The notes below the pieces were generated by a model. The model ran no database searches and was not told the origin of the DNA. It saw nothing but the letters and a program-made list of their open reading frames with translations. The position numbers were made by a program, and so were the translations under genes. Below, in pieces: positions 44,364 to 53,329 of a DNA stretch of 64,000 nt (the first letter of the stretch is position 1; each line of letters opens with the position of its first letter). The stretch covers positions 19,701 to 83,700 of the forward strand of contig CBDUZI010000002.1 in assembly GCA_965371665.1 (NCBI GenBank). Reading direction: 5' to 3'. This stretch comes from JAUVAV01 sp965371665. Lineage in GTDB: Bacteria; Oederibacteriota; JAAXVQ01; JAUVAV01.

Positions 44364-44666
44364 ATGGAGAATTATTTTAAAATTGAATGTCCGAAATGCC
44401 GGGTGACTATCCTGATCGACCGGATAACCGGTGAAATCATTGAGACGCGGGAACCCCTTATTCAGGAAAGCACGGGCGATCGGTTTAAAGACGCCTTAAA
44501 AAAAATCCAGGCCAGCCCCCGGGAATCCGAGGAAAAATTTAACCAGTCCCGGGAAGATGAAAAGAACAAACAAAAAAATCTCGATGATTTATTCCGAAAA
44601 TCTATGGAGCAGGTAAAAAAAGAGGGGCCGGTTAAAAAGCAGATCAGGAATATTGATCTGGATTAG
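44364..44666 (+). CDS. Small hydrophilic protein of unknown function with one CPKC motif
   Basis: A 100-residue protein starting at 44364 (MENYFKIECPKCRVTILIDR), with AAGG six to seven bases upstream. A single CxxC near the N terminus could bind metal only as a dimer or serve as a thiol pair. The rest is charged and probably helical (DALKKIQASPRESEEKFNQS, KNKQKNLDDLFRKSMEQVKK). It is one of the few plus-strand genes and is divergent from the dcw cluster. The TAG stop coincides with the left end of a repeat element. I do not recognise its function. Confidence 0.75.
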   Translation: MENYFKIECPKCRVTILIDRITGEIIETREPLIQESTGDRFKDALKKIQASPRESEEKFNQSREDEKNKQKNLDDLFRKSMEQVKKEGPVKKQIRNIDLD

Positions 44667-44839
44667 GGGCCTGAGCATTTAGTCGGTTTTTTTTAATTTC
44701 TGAGCAATAGAACAATAGAAAATAGACCGCAATTGAGTTTTTTATTGCTCTATTGTTCTATTGTCAATTGCTCTGGAGTTTGAGCACTCTTCCCCCTTTG
44801 AAAAAGGGGGAGAATGACTAAAGTCCGACAGACTCCTAG
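44665..44839. repeat. Adjoining inverted-repeat elements, type I and type II ends
   Basis: The left end TAGGGGCCTGAGCATTTAGT is type I. The interior has GAGCAATAGAACAATAGAA and a mirrored TTGCTCTATTGTTCTATTG. GGAGTTTGAGCAC near 44774 looks like another type I end, followed by CCCCCTTTGAAAAAGGGGG and a type II right end that reads inward CTAGGAGTCTGTCGGACTTT. It fills the gap between the convergent small gene and the activase gene. Confidence 0.7.
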
Positions 44840-44855
44840 GGGAACTCTATAAGGA

Positions 44856-45788
44856 TTATTTCCCCACTAACTGAACAAACATATTTCTCACATCATTTTC
44901 TTTACTTTTGTGAAAACGTCCTGGCAATAATTGAGGATCGATTGGCTTGTGCATCTTTTTCCTTTTGGCCAGGCTGACAGGATTATAAGGCCTTAATTCA
45001 TAAGCAGAACATTTTGCCTGCTTAAGCACTAAGGCGATGGCTTGCATGTTTTCCGTGGGCGTAGTTATATTAGGTATAAGCGGACTGGTAGCAATCATCT
45101 TTTCAGGAGCCATTTTGCATAATTCGTTGAAATTTTTAAGAATTTTAGTATTATCTTGCTTGGTATACTGTTTGTGTTTTTCATTATTAATTATCTTAAG
45201 ATCAAAATAAACCACATCTATAAATGGAAGCAGCGTCAAACGGAATTTATCCAGATCAAACATCCCGCATGTTTGCAGGGCAATATGGATCTTATTTTGC
45301 TTAAGTATGGCCGCAACCTTGGAAAGATATTCCAGGTAAAACGTCGGTTCGCCGCCGGATAAAGTAATTCCGCCGCCGGATGTTTCATAAAATACCTTAT
45401 CGCGAAGCAATTCAGTAATCAGATGATCAATCGTGTAATATTTACCTATCGTTTCCAATGATACGGTAGGACAGTGTTCGACGCACGCGCCGCAAAGAGT
45501 GCATACCTTATGGTTTACTATTTCGGGTTCAGCTAAATTGATTGCCTTGGCTTCACATACTTTTTTACAGGTTTCACAGCGTATACAGCTTTCCGGGGAA
45601 AAAACAATTTCCGGTTCAGGCGATATGGTTTCAGGATTATGGCACCATACGCAATTGAGCGGACATCCTTTAAAGAACACGGTTGTGCGAATGCCCGGAC
45701 CGTCATCCAGCGCAAAGCGCTTAATATTGCTGATACATGCCTGATTACTCATGTTGGCAGTGCCGTCTCCTGCATGATTTTTTTTCAT
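44856..45788 (-). CDS. Glycyl radical enzyme activase (radical SAM, two ferredoxin clusters)
   Basis: A 310-residue activase that abstracts H from the glycine of its partner enzyme. The radical SAM motif is CPLNCVWC (Cys42, 46, 49). A bacterioferredoxin-like insert follows with CIRCETCKKVC (68-78) and CTLCGACVEHC (96-106), then TLSGGEPT for SAM binding. The two-cluster insert is typical of activases for dehydratase- or decarboxylase-type enzymes rather than PFL. The partner is encoded at 48326-50806, separated by one DUF362 gene. A GC-rich hairpin lies just upstream. An alternative ATG at 45752 (MSNQACIS) is close to the family start. Confidence 0.93.
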   Translation of the reverse strand: MKKNHAGDGTANMSNQACISNIKRFALDDGPGIRTTVFFKGCPLNCVWCHNPETISPEPEIVFSPESCIRCETCKKVCEAKAINLAEPEIVNHKVCTLCGACVEHCPTVSLETIGKYYTIDHLITELLRDKVFYETSGGGITLSGGEPTFYLEYLSKVAAILKQNKIHIALQTCGMFDLDKFRLTLLPFIDVVYFDLKIINNEKHKQYTKQDNTKILKNFNELCKMAPEKMIATSPLIPNITTPTENMQAIALVLKQAKCSAYELRPYNPVSLAKRKKMHKPIDPQLLPGRFHKSKENDVRNMFVQLVGK

Positions 45789-45811
45789 TCCTTTTTTAAC
45801 ACCACCCGCGC

Positions 45812-48319
45812 TCAGCGGGTGTATAAAAGCTCTAATCGTTTCATAAGGTAGGCCATTTTAAATAAATAATTCAGATTGCCGTCAAAGATAATATGCTGTT
45901 TTAATAGCGCGCTAAGTATATCGGGCTTTTCTGAAAGCACATATTTAAGCAGATTATTGATATCGGTTATTTTAATGGTTAAATCAGGTTTGTCAATACT
46001 CTTCCGAACAACATCCATTACGCCATTTTTAAATATTACACTTATGGGTTTTTCCAGACCATCAAGCTCAATCATGTATTGGGCATTAAAAGCATCTACC
46101 TGCTTGCGTAAATCAGCATTAAGGAATAGATGAATTTTAACTATTTGTAACGCGTATTCAATAAGCAACCCGGCAGTATTCGGCGAAATCCCTCCGGTTA
46201 TACGCGCGGTAAAACCGGCTAGTAAAAGCTTCTTTAGTACCGGCACAATATCTTCCCGGCCGTTAAAATCAACCGCATACGGCAATCCCCGGTGCAGGAT
46301 TCCCACCAATGATTTTTGGAATTTATCAAATTCATTGGGATAAATAATAATTTCTTCCGGAAGAGAAATATCCGTGCCGGTTTTTATATTCGTGCCGTGA
46401 TAAGCCTGCAGAAATTTGTCCATGGTTCGTGAAAAATAGCCTGAATATGCATCTGACAAAAGCGCTGCTTGGACCGCGGGCATAAAATCAGCATTTAGCA
46501 CCCGTCCCGGAAGCGGGGACGCGAATTGCTGCCGTATAAAAATAGTAATTTCCGTAGACTCAGCTCCTTTTTCCTCAAACCTGATTAAACCGTCATCATA
46601 ATAGGCGGATTGGTTTTCACTAGCAACCATCCGCCAGTAAATTTCCTGATACTTTTTTCCATATCCGATATATTCGATTTTAGTGCTGTCGCTAGGCTCC
46701 GCGTCTAACCAGCATAACCAATTTGGCTGCGGCAGGACAATGGTACGCTCCACCCGTTGGATTACCCGTTTTTGCTTATCCCGGGCGATAACTTTTGAAG
46801 CGCCGCCAATATTATCGCCCATCATCTTGACCGCGCCGCTTATAGCAACCCGCGCTTTAAATGCTTTATATGGCAGGGAGAGTATTTTTTTAAATTGCCA
46901 TAACCGCGAGTTGTCTATCTTCCGATATTGCAGACCATGGTTATCGCCGGGAGTATCATCCATAAGCTCGATTAACGGCCGCAGATAATCGGCAATCGCG
47001 CGGTAATCGCCGGCGTTGTACCGGTGGGACGCAAATCCCAGCCGGCATACTTGACGCTTTACTTTTTGTTTGTCATGCAGCACGCGTTGCGAATTAACCA
47101 TGGCATTAACCCGGCCGAACAATATATTTATTCCCAAAAGTCCCGGGAAGGTAAAATAACCGATACCCGGTATAAACAGCTTCCTTTGTACCGCCCGGTT
47201 TATTTGGCTATCCCAGGGATATTTAAAGGGGAATAACGCGGTATTAACTTGTTGCAGCCAGGGACGCACCATGCGGTTAACCGCTATCGATTTGTTTCGC
47301 TGCCGGGTTGCTTCCGCATAGATCGGAGAAACATTTTTCCATCCGGAATACGGCGCCGTAGCGCCGGAAATTTCATATTGCTTAGGAAGGCCGAACACCT
47401 TTAAAAGCGAGCGGTTCAAGGGCGAGATGTACGGATCGAGCCCCATTTTTAACGCGCCGACCCAATCCGCCAGAATAATATCATTACTTGCGATTAGGGT
47501 ATTTGTTCTTAGGGGCTGGTTTTGCAGCGCACCCCATGTTCCATGATTGCTCACTATCGCGTCAATCACGCAAAAATCAACCGGGGTATGAGAAATAATT
47601 TCTGCCAGGACTTCGCCGGCCGGCAATCGGTATTGATATTGGTATTCTTTATCCCGCAAAGGAAGTATTCCCAGCAGAGTGTAGGCGCATAACGCGAATG
47701 AGTATTCTTCATGGGTTTTGTTTTTACCCACACATATTCTAAAATCGGCCTGCAGCCATTGCTCGTTCATACGCGTGTCTTTGAGAATACTCTCTTTTCC
47801 GAAATGCGCATTAACCGTGTTGCGGCACACATTAATAATTTTATAATTATGGCCATCCCCGGTTTTGTATCGATAACCGGCCAAATCAGCCAACACCAAG
47901 GGATCGCGATTTTCCAGCCAAATATCATCGCTGCCAACCGACGCTCCCACAACTATGTTTGCATATCCATGCCGATGCAACAAATCAATTATCTGTTCAA
48001 CCAGGCCGGGATCGGTTCCGGTAGAGCTAAAGGCGTCATAATGTTCAAAGTCGGGCAGTATAAATATGCGTAATTCGCCGGCCGGTTTAGAGCCGGCTTG
48101 GCTTCGCTTATGAATATTTTCCCAAAATCGCGTTTTATTTAAAGCTGACTCAATATGTTTATTGGTTTCATCATTGATGACCGTTTCCACTGTCGCCCGG
48201 GCCTTGGTGGTTTCGCGTTTTGCCCTATAGGGACCAGGGCTTTTATCTGAAATCGGCCGGATAAATGCGCTTGCCGGTTTATGCGGAAATTGCCGATTAA
48301 TAAATATATTTGTTTTCAT
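45812..48319 (-). CDS. Long DUF362 protein with C-terminal SCP2-like domain
   Basis: An 835-residue cytoplasmic protein. Residues about 80-310 form a DUF362 domain (IFILPDFEHYDAFSSTGTDP, NIVVGASVGSDDIW, VGKNKTHEEYSFALCAY, FCVIDAIVSNHG). A long middle part has no family I can name. The last 110 or so residues (QYMIELDGLEKPISVIFKNG, DLTIKITDINNLLKYV, HIIFDGNLNYLFK) look like an SCP2 lipid-carrier domain. DUF362 proteins are often metal- or FeS-linked, but no cysteine cluster is obvious here. It lies between the glycyl radical enzyme and its activase, 6 bases after the former. A paralog is at 55569. Confidence 0.75.
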   Translation of the reverse strand: MKTNIFINRQFPHKPASAFIRPISDKSPGPYRAKRETTKARATVETVINDETNKHIESALNKTRFWENIHKRSQAGSKPAGELRIFILPDFEHYDAFSSTGTDPGLVEQIIDLLHRHGYANIVVGASVGSDDIWLENRDPLVLADLAGYRYKTGDGHNYKIINVCRNTVNAHFGKESILKDTRMNEQWLQADFRICVGKNKTHEEYSFALCAYTLLGILPLRDKEYQYQYRLPAGEVLAEIISHTPVDFCVIDAIVSNHGTWGALQNQPLRTNTLIASNDIILADWVGALKMGLDPYISPLNRSLLKVFGLPKQYEISGATAPYSGWKNVSPIYAEATRQRNKSIAVNRMVRPWLQQVNTALFPFKYPWDSQINRAVQRKLFIPGIGYFTFPGLLGINILFGRVNAMVNSQRVLHDKQKVKRQVCRLGFASHRYNAGDYRAIADYLRPLIELMDDTPGDNHGLQYRKIDNSRLWQFKKILSLPYKAFKARVAISGAVKMMGDNIGGASKVIARDKQKRVIQRVERTIVLPQPNWLCWLDAEPSDSTKIEYIGYGKKYQEIYWRMVASENQSAYYDDGLIRFEEKGAESTEITIFIRQQFASPLPGRVLNADFMPAVQAALLSDAYSGYFSRTMDKFLQAYHGTNIKTGTDISLPEEIIIYPNEFDKFQKSLVGILHRGLPYAVDFNGREDIVPVLKKLLLAGFTARITGGISPNTAGLLIEYALQIVKIHLFLNADLRKQVDAFNAQYMIELDGLEKPISVIFKNGVMDVVRKSIDKPDLTIKITDINNLLKYVLSEKPDILSALLKQHIIFDGNLNYLFKMAYLMKRLELLYTR

Positions 48320-48325
48320 GGTTTT

Positions 48326-50806
48326 CTATTTCATTACCGGAGCGGTCATATCCCGGTGCTCGCAGGGAAAAGGGTTGGCCTGACCGGTTTTTAGATCATA
48401 TTCCGTCCGGGTGATAATCTCATTTTTCATTTCATCCGTTAAGTCCTTGAAATACGCCGAGTAACCGGATACCCGCACGAGCAAATCGGGATATTTCTCA
48501 GGGTTTTTTTTTGCGTCCAAAAGTGTTTGATAGGTATATAAATTGAATTGTATCTGCAAACCACCGATTTTGAAATACGCCTCAATGGTGTCCCCTAGCC
48601 GGGCAACATCTTTTTCATCCTGAATCGGCGGATATTTTAAGTTAAGCGCTTCGCCGCCGGGAATGTATTTTCTGTCAATTTCACCGAGCGCCTTAAGGCA
48701 GGCGGTTAAATCCCGGGCAGATTGCCGCACCGGCGTTATGCCGCTGGCCAAAGGACTTGCTTTTCTGCGTCCATTGGGCAATGCGGAAACAAATTTCCCC
48801 TGGCCCACATGGTTGGTCATGGTCCAGAATGCCGGCCGATATGCGCCCTTACGGTAGTTGGTATATCGTTGATAGGTATGATATAAAAATTCAATAAGCC
48901 GGCGGGCGTTTTTAACGGCTATGGAATGCAGGGTTCCGTATTTTGGCGTTTTGTTAACACAATAGGCATAAAGCGCGTCATAGCCTTGGAAATCAGATTC
49001 CAACGCCCGTAAAAGTTCATCCCACGTGCAATATTTTTTTATAAACACCGCCTGTTCAATCGCGCAAAGAGAATCCACCGTGTCAGCAAAACCTATATGG
49101 GTGGCTCCGGAAGAATTGTAGCGAGCTCCGCCATATATCAGATCCTTGCCTTTTTGTAACGGCCCTTCAAACAGGGCCGAGAGCAAGGGGGTGGGCATAT
49201 ATTTTTGATGGGTCTTGCCAAAAAGTTCGTTTAAGGTAACCGCATTTTTTATTATCCAGTTAAGTTGTTGGGTAAAGGCGTCCCAAAATTGGTCGTAAGT
49301 TTTAAATTCACGAGGATCACCCGAAAGCGGGCCGATTGGTTGATCGCCGGCAACCGGTCGCCGGCCGTTATATAGCGCCATCTCAAGCGCGGAAGCCAGG
49401 TTTAACATAATGGCACTTGACGCATCATAACTTCTGCCTGCTGATGACAATTCCACGCAACCGATAATCGCAAAATCCCGGGCGTGCTTTTTTTTAATTC
49501 CCTGATTTTCCAGGGTGGCAATAGCTTTGACATCATTATGCACTGCCGGAACGGAACTGGTCGCGGCGATTAACTCAGCTAATCGATCTCGGTATGATTT
49601 GGGATTTTTTTGGTAGTGATACCGGGCATTAACATTGGGATCACGGGTTTGGAGCAGTTCGGTAACCCGCAGCATCATATATGTAAGGTCATTTACCGCG
49701 TTGTTGCCCTCAAGATCAACCCCGCCGAGCGTCACGGCCGGAACCGTTCCGGCGCCGCCAAATAATTCTTCCGCCGCCGCCGGGACTAAATTGATGTTAT
49801 CATTGAATTTCAGCCAAAGACATCCAATTATTTCCATAGCTCCGGCAGTCGAAAGCGATCCCTGCCTACAATCATGTTGATAATACGGAAATAGAATTTG
49901 ATCCAATCTGCCGGGACTAATCGCCATATTAATATTCTCCGCGTGGATCGCGATATGTAATATCCACAATGAGTTTACCGCTTCATAAAATGTCTGCGCC
50001 GGTTCCGCCGGCACTCTTTCCAGCAGTTGTGCCAGGCGATCAAAATGCTTTTGCTTTTCAGTATCAGCTTCGTTCCGCGCACAGGCGGCGGCTTGGCGCG
50101 ACAAATTCCGCGCGTACGCCAGAACACCCTCCAGCACCAGGGCCACGGAATCGTAAAATAATATTTTTTCTTTTACCCCGGGGGGGCACGTTTTTTTTCC
50201 TTTTAAGTCTTCCGCTTTTGATTGCGCCTCCGCCCGAAGAGCTCTAATGCCTTGCTTAACTGCGGTGGCATAGGAGGGAACCGTATGCGAAATACATCCG
50301 GCCTTGCCGGCAATAAAGAAGATAAATCTCTCCGCCAATTTAAGGCATTCCGGATTGTTGAATTGACGCCGGGTTCTTTCGAGAATTGTGCGTTCCATCC
50401 AGTAAGGAAAAATATTTGAATTGAGAATCGACGCATCCTGAGAAGAGAGTATCAGCGGATATTTTCCGCGGGAACTTATCGTGTCCAGTTCCGGCCATAT
50501 GGTCATACCGGTGAGTTCCGGATACACCGGCGCACCTAATGGTTTGGACGTGGTTGTTCCCGCCAGCAGATTATCATCAAAGAAGAGCGGCTGTTTATGG
50601 AAAAGAAAATGGCGGACAGCACCAGCATACCGCAAAGGCTCCGGAGTTTTATCGGAACAACTATCCCGAAGATAATCGGTTATCCGTTGCGCGCGTTCAA
50701 TGCAGATATGCGGTTTTTGTTCCAGGATCTCGTTACGCAACTTCCCCAGCCGGGGCAAGGTCTCCAAACTATATTCCCGCAGTCGAACATCCGATCTAGC
50801 CGCCAC
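48326..50806 (-). CDS. Glycyl radical enzyme of dehydratase/eliminase-like type, substrate unknown
   Basis: An 826-residue PFL-fold enzyme. The active-site loop is GCVELSS with Cys450 and Glu452, the C-x-E pattern of the glycerol/choline/hydroxyproline eliminase group rather than the double Cys of PFL. The glycyl radical site is RVSGYSAYF with Gly781. The C terminus runs about 25 residues beyond the usual end (NPFPCEHRDMTAPVMK). It starts at GTG (50806), as no ATG is available before residue 101, and lies 8 bases after the phasin-like gene. No microcompartment shell genes are nearby, unlike many such enzymes. The substrate cannot be inferred; context suggests something hydrophobic. Confidence 0.92.
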   Translation of the reverse strand: MAARSDVRLREYSLETLPRLGKLRNEILEQKPHICIERAQRITDYLRDSCSDKTPEPLRYAGAVRHFLFHKQPLFFDDNLLAGTTTSKPLGAPVYPELTGMTIWPELDTISSRGKYPLILSSQDASILNSNIFPYWMERTILERTRRQFNNPECLKLAERFIFFIAGKAGCISHTVPSYATAVKQGIRALRAEAQSKAEDLKGKKTCPPGVKEKILFYDSVALVLEGVLAYARNLSRQAAACARNEADTEKQKHFDRLAQLLERVPAEPAQTFYEAVNSLWILHIAIHAENINMAISPGRLDQILFPYYQHDCRQGSLSTAGAMEIIGCLWLKFNDNINLVPAAAEELFGGAGTVPAVTLGGVDLEGNNAVNDLTYMMLRVTELLQTRDPNVNARYHYQKNPKSYRDRLAELIAATSSVPAVHNDVKAIATLENQGIKKKHARDFAIIGCVELSSAGRSYDASSAIMLNLASALEMALYNGRRPVAGDQPIGPLSGDPREFKTYDQFWDAFTQQLNWIIKNAVTLNELFGKTHQKYMPTPLLSALFEGPLQKGKDLIYGGARYNSSGATHIGFADTVDSLCAIEQAVFIKKYCTWDELLRALESDFQGYDALYAYCVNKTPKYGTLHSIAVKNARRLIEFLYHTYQRYTNYRKGAYRPAFWTMTNHVGQGKFVSALPNGRRKASPLASGITPVRQSARDLTACLKALGEIDRKYIPGGEALNLKYPPIQDEKDVARLGDTIEAYFKIGGLQIQFNLYTYQTLLDAKKNPEKYPDLLVRVSGYSAYFKDLTDEMKNEIITRTEYDLKTGQANPFPCEHRDMTAPVMK

Positions 50807-50814
50807 AAGTCATC

Positions 50815-51468
50815 TCATGTTTTCTGACTTTCCCGCACCTCTAACCGAACATGGATTTCCTGATCCGGATACCGGGAAAGATTAATCTTGGCATGATAGG
50901 TTTTATTTTTATTAAAGCGGCCGTGCACATTAATCTGCATATCAAATTGTTGTTCCGCGCCGGGAGCAATCCGAACGCTCGAGGGAGCAAGGGTTATGGC
51001 CGTGGGAGAAACTTTATGGCCGTCTTCACTTTCAAACGGGGTAATCAAGAACTCCGATTCCAAATCTTTTTGGCCATGATTCGATAAAACGAATGATGAT
51101 TTTGCCTCTTGATATCTTTCCGCGCAAATGCTCACCTCAATTTTGGAGGCATCTTTTTGTTCCTCCGCTTTTGCATCGGCCGCGGCGGGTTTCGGTTTTT
51201 CCTTGGCATAAACGCTGCGCGTATAATTGACAACCTCTTCCAGGGCTTCTTTACTGTGACTGAATAATATCTTTGATACCTCCAGATTGAATTTAATCAT
51301 ATCGTCAACGATTTTTTGTCCGGAAAATCCTGAAGTCCCGCCTGGGGAATAAAAGGATTTCATTGATTCGTATCCTTGTATAAAAGCATCAGTGCTTTTT
51401 TTTAAATTCTCCCTCATTATTTTTTCAAACTCGGCATAAAAAGACGGATTTTCATTTGCATTTTCCAT
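50815..51468 (-). CDS. Phasin-like helical head fused to a beta-sandwich domain
   Basis: A 217-residue cytoplasmic protein (no signal peptide). Residues 1-110 are amphipathic helices (FYAEFEKIMRENLKKSTDAF, FSHSKEALEEVVNYTRSVYA), similar in style to phasins that coat polyester or lipid granules. An acidic/lysine linker follows, then an Ig-like beta-sandwich (SSFVLSNHGQKDLESEF, VRIAPGAEQQFDMQINVHG, YPDQEIHVRLEVRE). It lies directly before the glycyl radical enzyme and 22 bases after the next beta-sandwich gene. The similarity to phasins is by eye only. Confidence 0.6.
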   Translation of the reverse strand: MENANENPSFYAEFEKIMRENLKKSTDAFIQGYESMKSFYSPGGTSGFSGQKIVDDMIKFNLEVSKILFSHSKEALEEVVNYTRSVYAKEKPKPAAADAKAEEQKDASKIEVSICAERYQEAKSSFVLSNHGQKDLESEFLITPFESEDGHKVSPTAITLAPSSVRIAPGAEQQFDMQINVHGRFNKNKTYHAKINLSRYPDQEIHVRLEVRESQKT

Positions 51469-51490
51469 AGCCTATTCTCCCCGCTTGAGT

Positions 51491-52168
51491 TTATTCTTGG
51501 TTATCCAGAGCTTTATGAACACCAATAAAGTCAGACTTTTCCCTCGCCACCGGCGACTCGCAATAAAAATGATCCTGCCATTTATGCCGGCGCAATTCCT
51601 CACACTCTTTCTGCACAACGGTACACCGCACAGCTTCACGCGGAAGAACATGCGCAACAACTTTTATCTTTTGTTCACAATGGCCTTTAACCGTTACCCT
51701 ACTCTCGTATCGTTTCCCGGGAGATAATTTGTCGACCGCATAAGCAACCGTAATCAGAGCGGAAGAGCATTCTTCAATCACAATTTCCGAGTGCGACAAG
51801 GAAGGGGTTTCACTTCCCGCTTGATCAAACGATTTAAAAGGAGACGCCTGTATGATGAATTTTCTCTTTTTTCCGCGATTATTAATCATAACCGGTTCCA
51901 CCACCCGTTCTCCGAAATATACTTCGCGAATAAGTATACACGGATTTTCCTCGCAGCCTTCCTGTTTCGGGAAGTCGCAAATGCCCTGCATCGGGTCCGG
52001 CAAGCATGTCAAAATAGTCGCATTGGCCAAATTATATGAACGGTCTAAAAACTGACTTAATTGTCCGGCCGAAAGTTGCATTATTCCCTTGGAATAATTG
52101 AATAAATTATTAAAATATTTTTCCTGAGATACCGAACCATTAGTATTTCGAGAAGAACAGTCTGCCAT
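51491..52168 (-). CDS. Cysteine-rich beta-sandwich-like protein of unknown function
   Basis: A 225-residue protein behind a GGGGG ribosome site. The first 60 residues are helical and resemble the head of the neighbouring 50815 protein in layout (YFNNLFNYSKGIMQLSAGQL). Then come CLPDPMQGICDFPKQEGCEE and a beta-rich section with VEPVMINNRGKKRKFIIQAS and LSPGKRYESRVTVKGHCEQK, recalling the same Ig-like pattern. About ten cysteines are unusual for a cytoplasmic protein without clear metal motifs. It likely works with the two neighbouring beta-sandwich proteins. I do not recognise a family. Confidence 0.55.
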   Translation of the reverse strand: MADCSSRNTNGSVSQEKYFNNLFNYSKGIMQLSAGQLSQFLDRSYNLANATILTCLPDPMQGICDFPKQEGCEENPCILIREVYFGERVVEPVMINNRGKKRKFIIQASPFKSFDQAGSETPSLSHSEIVIEECSSALITVAYAVDKLSPGKRYESRVTVKGHCEQKIKVVAHVLPREAVRCTVVQKECEELRRHKWQDHFYCESPVAREKSDFIGVHKALDNQE

Positions 52169-52218
52169 AATTACCCCCTTGATTAAATTATTTCCGCAGC
52201 AAGCTGCGCGGTATCTAA

Positions 52219-52397
52219 CTAAGGAGCCTGAGCATTTAGTGCGCTCTCACCGGTTGCCATTCCATGGTCACTTCGACAAGCTCAGTGAGCATGGGCGAAT
52301 CGGTCGTTGAGCCGTTTGCTGAGCCTGTCGAAGCAGTCGAAACGACCGACGAACAACCGCTCAATACCTAAAAGCGACTAAATGTTCAAACTCCTAG
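52219..52397. repeat. TIR-bounded element, type I ends
   Basis: The left end CTAAGGAGCCTGAGCATTTA and the right end, inward CTAGGAGTTTGAACATTTAG, are inverted repeats. The interior, with GTCACTTCGACAAGCTCAGT and GAGCCTGTCGAAGCAGTCGA, is unlike the other type I elements. It ends in a CTAG shared with the next element. Confidence 0.75.
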
Positions 52398-52561
52398 GAG
52401 CCTGTCGGACTTAAGCGCAAAAGACATTTTTTTCGAGTTTCCCCCTTTGAAAAAGGGGGATTAAGGGGGATTTTGAACAGATAGTTGTGCTTTTTCTCGG
52501 CAAATCCCCCTGACCCCCTTCTCCGAAGGGGGAAAAAGACCTAAGTCCGACAGACTCCCAG
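52394..52561. repeat. TIR-bounded element, type II ends
   Basis: The left end CTAGGAGCCTGTCGGACTTA and the right end, inward CTGGGAGTCTGTCGGACTTA, are nearly perfect inverted repeats. The interior has CCCCCTTTGAAAAAGGGGG and AATCCCCCTGACCCCC...CCGAAGGGGG palindromes. It starts with the CTAG that closes the previous element. The pair fills the 400-base gap between two beta-sandwich genes. Confidence 0.8.
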
Positions 52562-52567
52562 TATAGC

Positions 52568-53293
52568 TTAAGACTTAACCACAATATATATTTTTTTCTG
52601 CTGGTTATAAAAACAAACAGTACCGGCATAAGCATCGCCGGCTTTTAATGAATCCGGCAAGTGCATTGACAAGCGGCATATTTTACTGCTTCCCGGATTG
52701 ATTTTTTGCCCCCCGCCCTCAATCCGAACCATAATCGGCGGCCCCATCTTGTTTCTCAATCGTGATAAGACCTCATCGGCCAACTTGCCGAATCCTTCTT
52801 CCGGAGACATTTCCCCAAAAACGTGTTGGATCATATCCTTAATTTCATCCGCTTGGTTCAAGGTAAACGGCATCTCTCCTTTTAAGGATATCGGCAGATT
52901 ACCTTCATTATTAACCATGATGGTTTTAGTGATTTCCTCGCCCGGCTTAGCTTCAAAAACAATTTCCTCAGGATATATTTCGAAACTCACAGACTCTAAT
53001 ATATGCAACACAAACTTTTGCTGGAATTCCTGCGCTATGAATGTGCCCGGATACACACCCGGCGGGGTTATGGGGTCCAGGGAAATATCAAATGGAACAT
53101 TCCGGGTTTCGCCGGGCTGTAATTCCAGTTGATTTTCCAGCTGCCTTATCGGATTACCCTCTTCATCTTTAAGGGATATTCCGTCGATATTAATACGACC
53201 GATGGTCAGAGCACTTTTCGAAGGATTAGTTATAGGAATAACGCCTTCAACACTGTTTTCTATTGCGACAAATTCCAATGCAGAATCCGACAT
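52568..53293 (-). CDS. Tandem Ig-like beta-sandwich protein of unknown function
   Basis: A 241-residue protein with no signal peptide, behind GGGAGG. It reads as two Ig-like modules: residues 1-105 (VIPITNPSKSALTIGRINID, LQPGETRNVPFDISLDP, GVYPGTFIAQEF) and 110-241 (AKPGEEITKTIMVNNEGNLP, NPGSSKICRLSMHLPDSLKA, DAYAGTVCFYNQQKKIYIVV). A helical insert lies between (DEIKDMIQHVFGEM). The pattern resembles NEW3/COG1470-type domains, usually extracellular, but here apparently cytoplasmic. It is probably a structural or coat partner of the proteins at 50815 and 51491. Confidence 0.6.
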   Translation of the reverse strand: MSDSALEFVAIENSVEGVIPITNPSKSALTIGRINIDGISLKDEEGNPIRQLENQLELQPGETRNVPFDISLDPITPPGVYPGTFIAQEFQQKFVLHILESVSFEIYPEEIVFEAKPGEEITKTIMVNNEGNLPISLKGEMPFTLNQADEIKDMIQHVFGEMSPEEGFGKLADEVLSRLRNKMGPPIMVRIEGGGQKINPGSSKICRLSMHLPDSLKAGDAYAGTVCFYNQQKKIYIVVKS

Positions 53294-53329
53294 AGCTACC
53301 TCCCGTCATTTGCAAATTATTCGCATTAA

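Noticed and set aside
48326..50806. Pyruvate formate-lyase
   Set aside because: The active-site loop has a single Cys followed by Val-Glu (GCVE) rather than the adjacent Cys-Cys of PFL, and the activase has the two-cluster insert.
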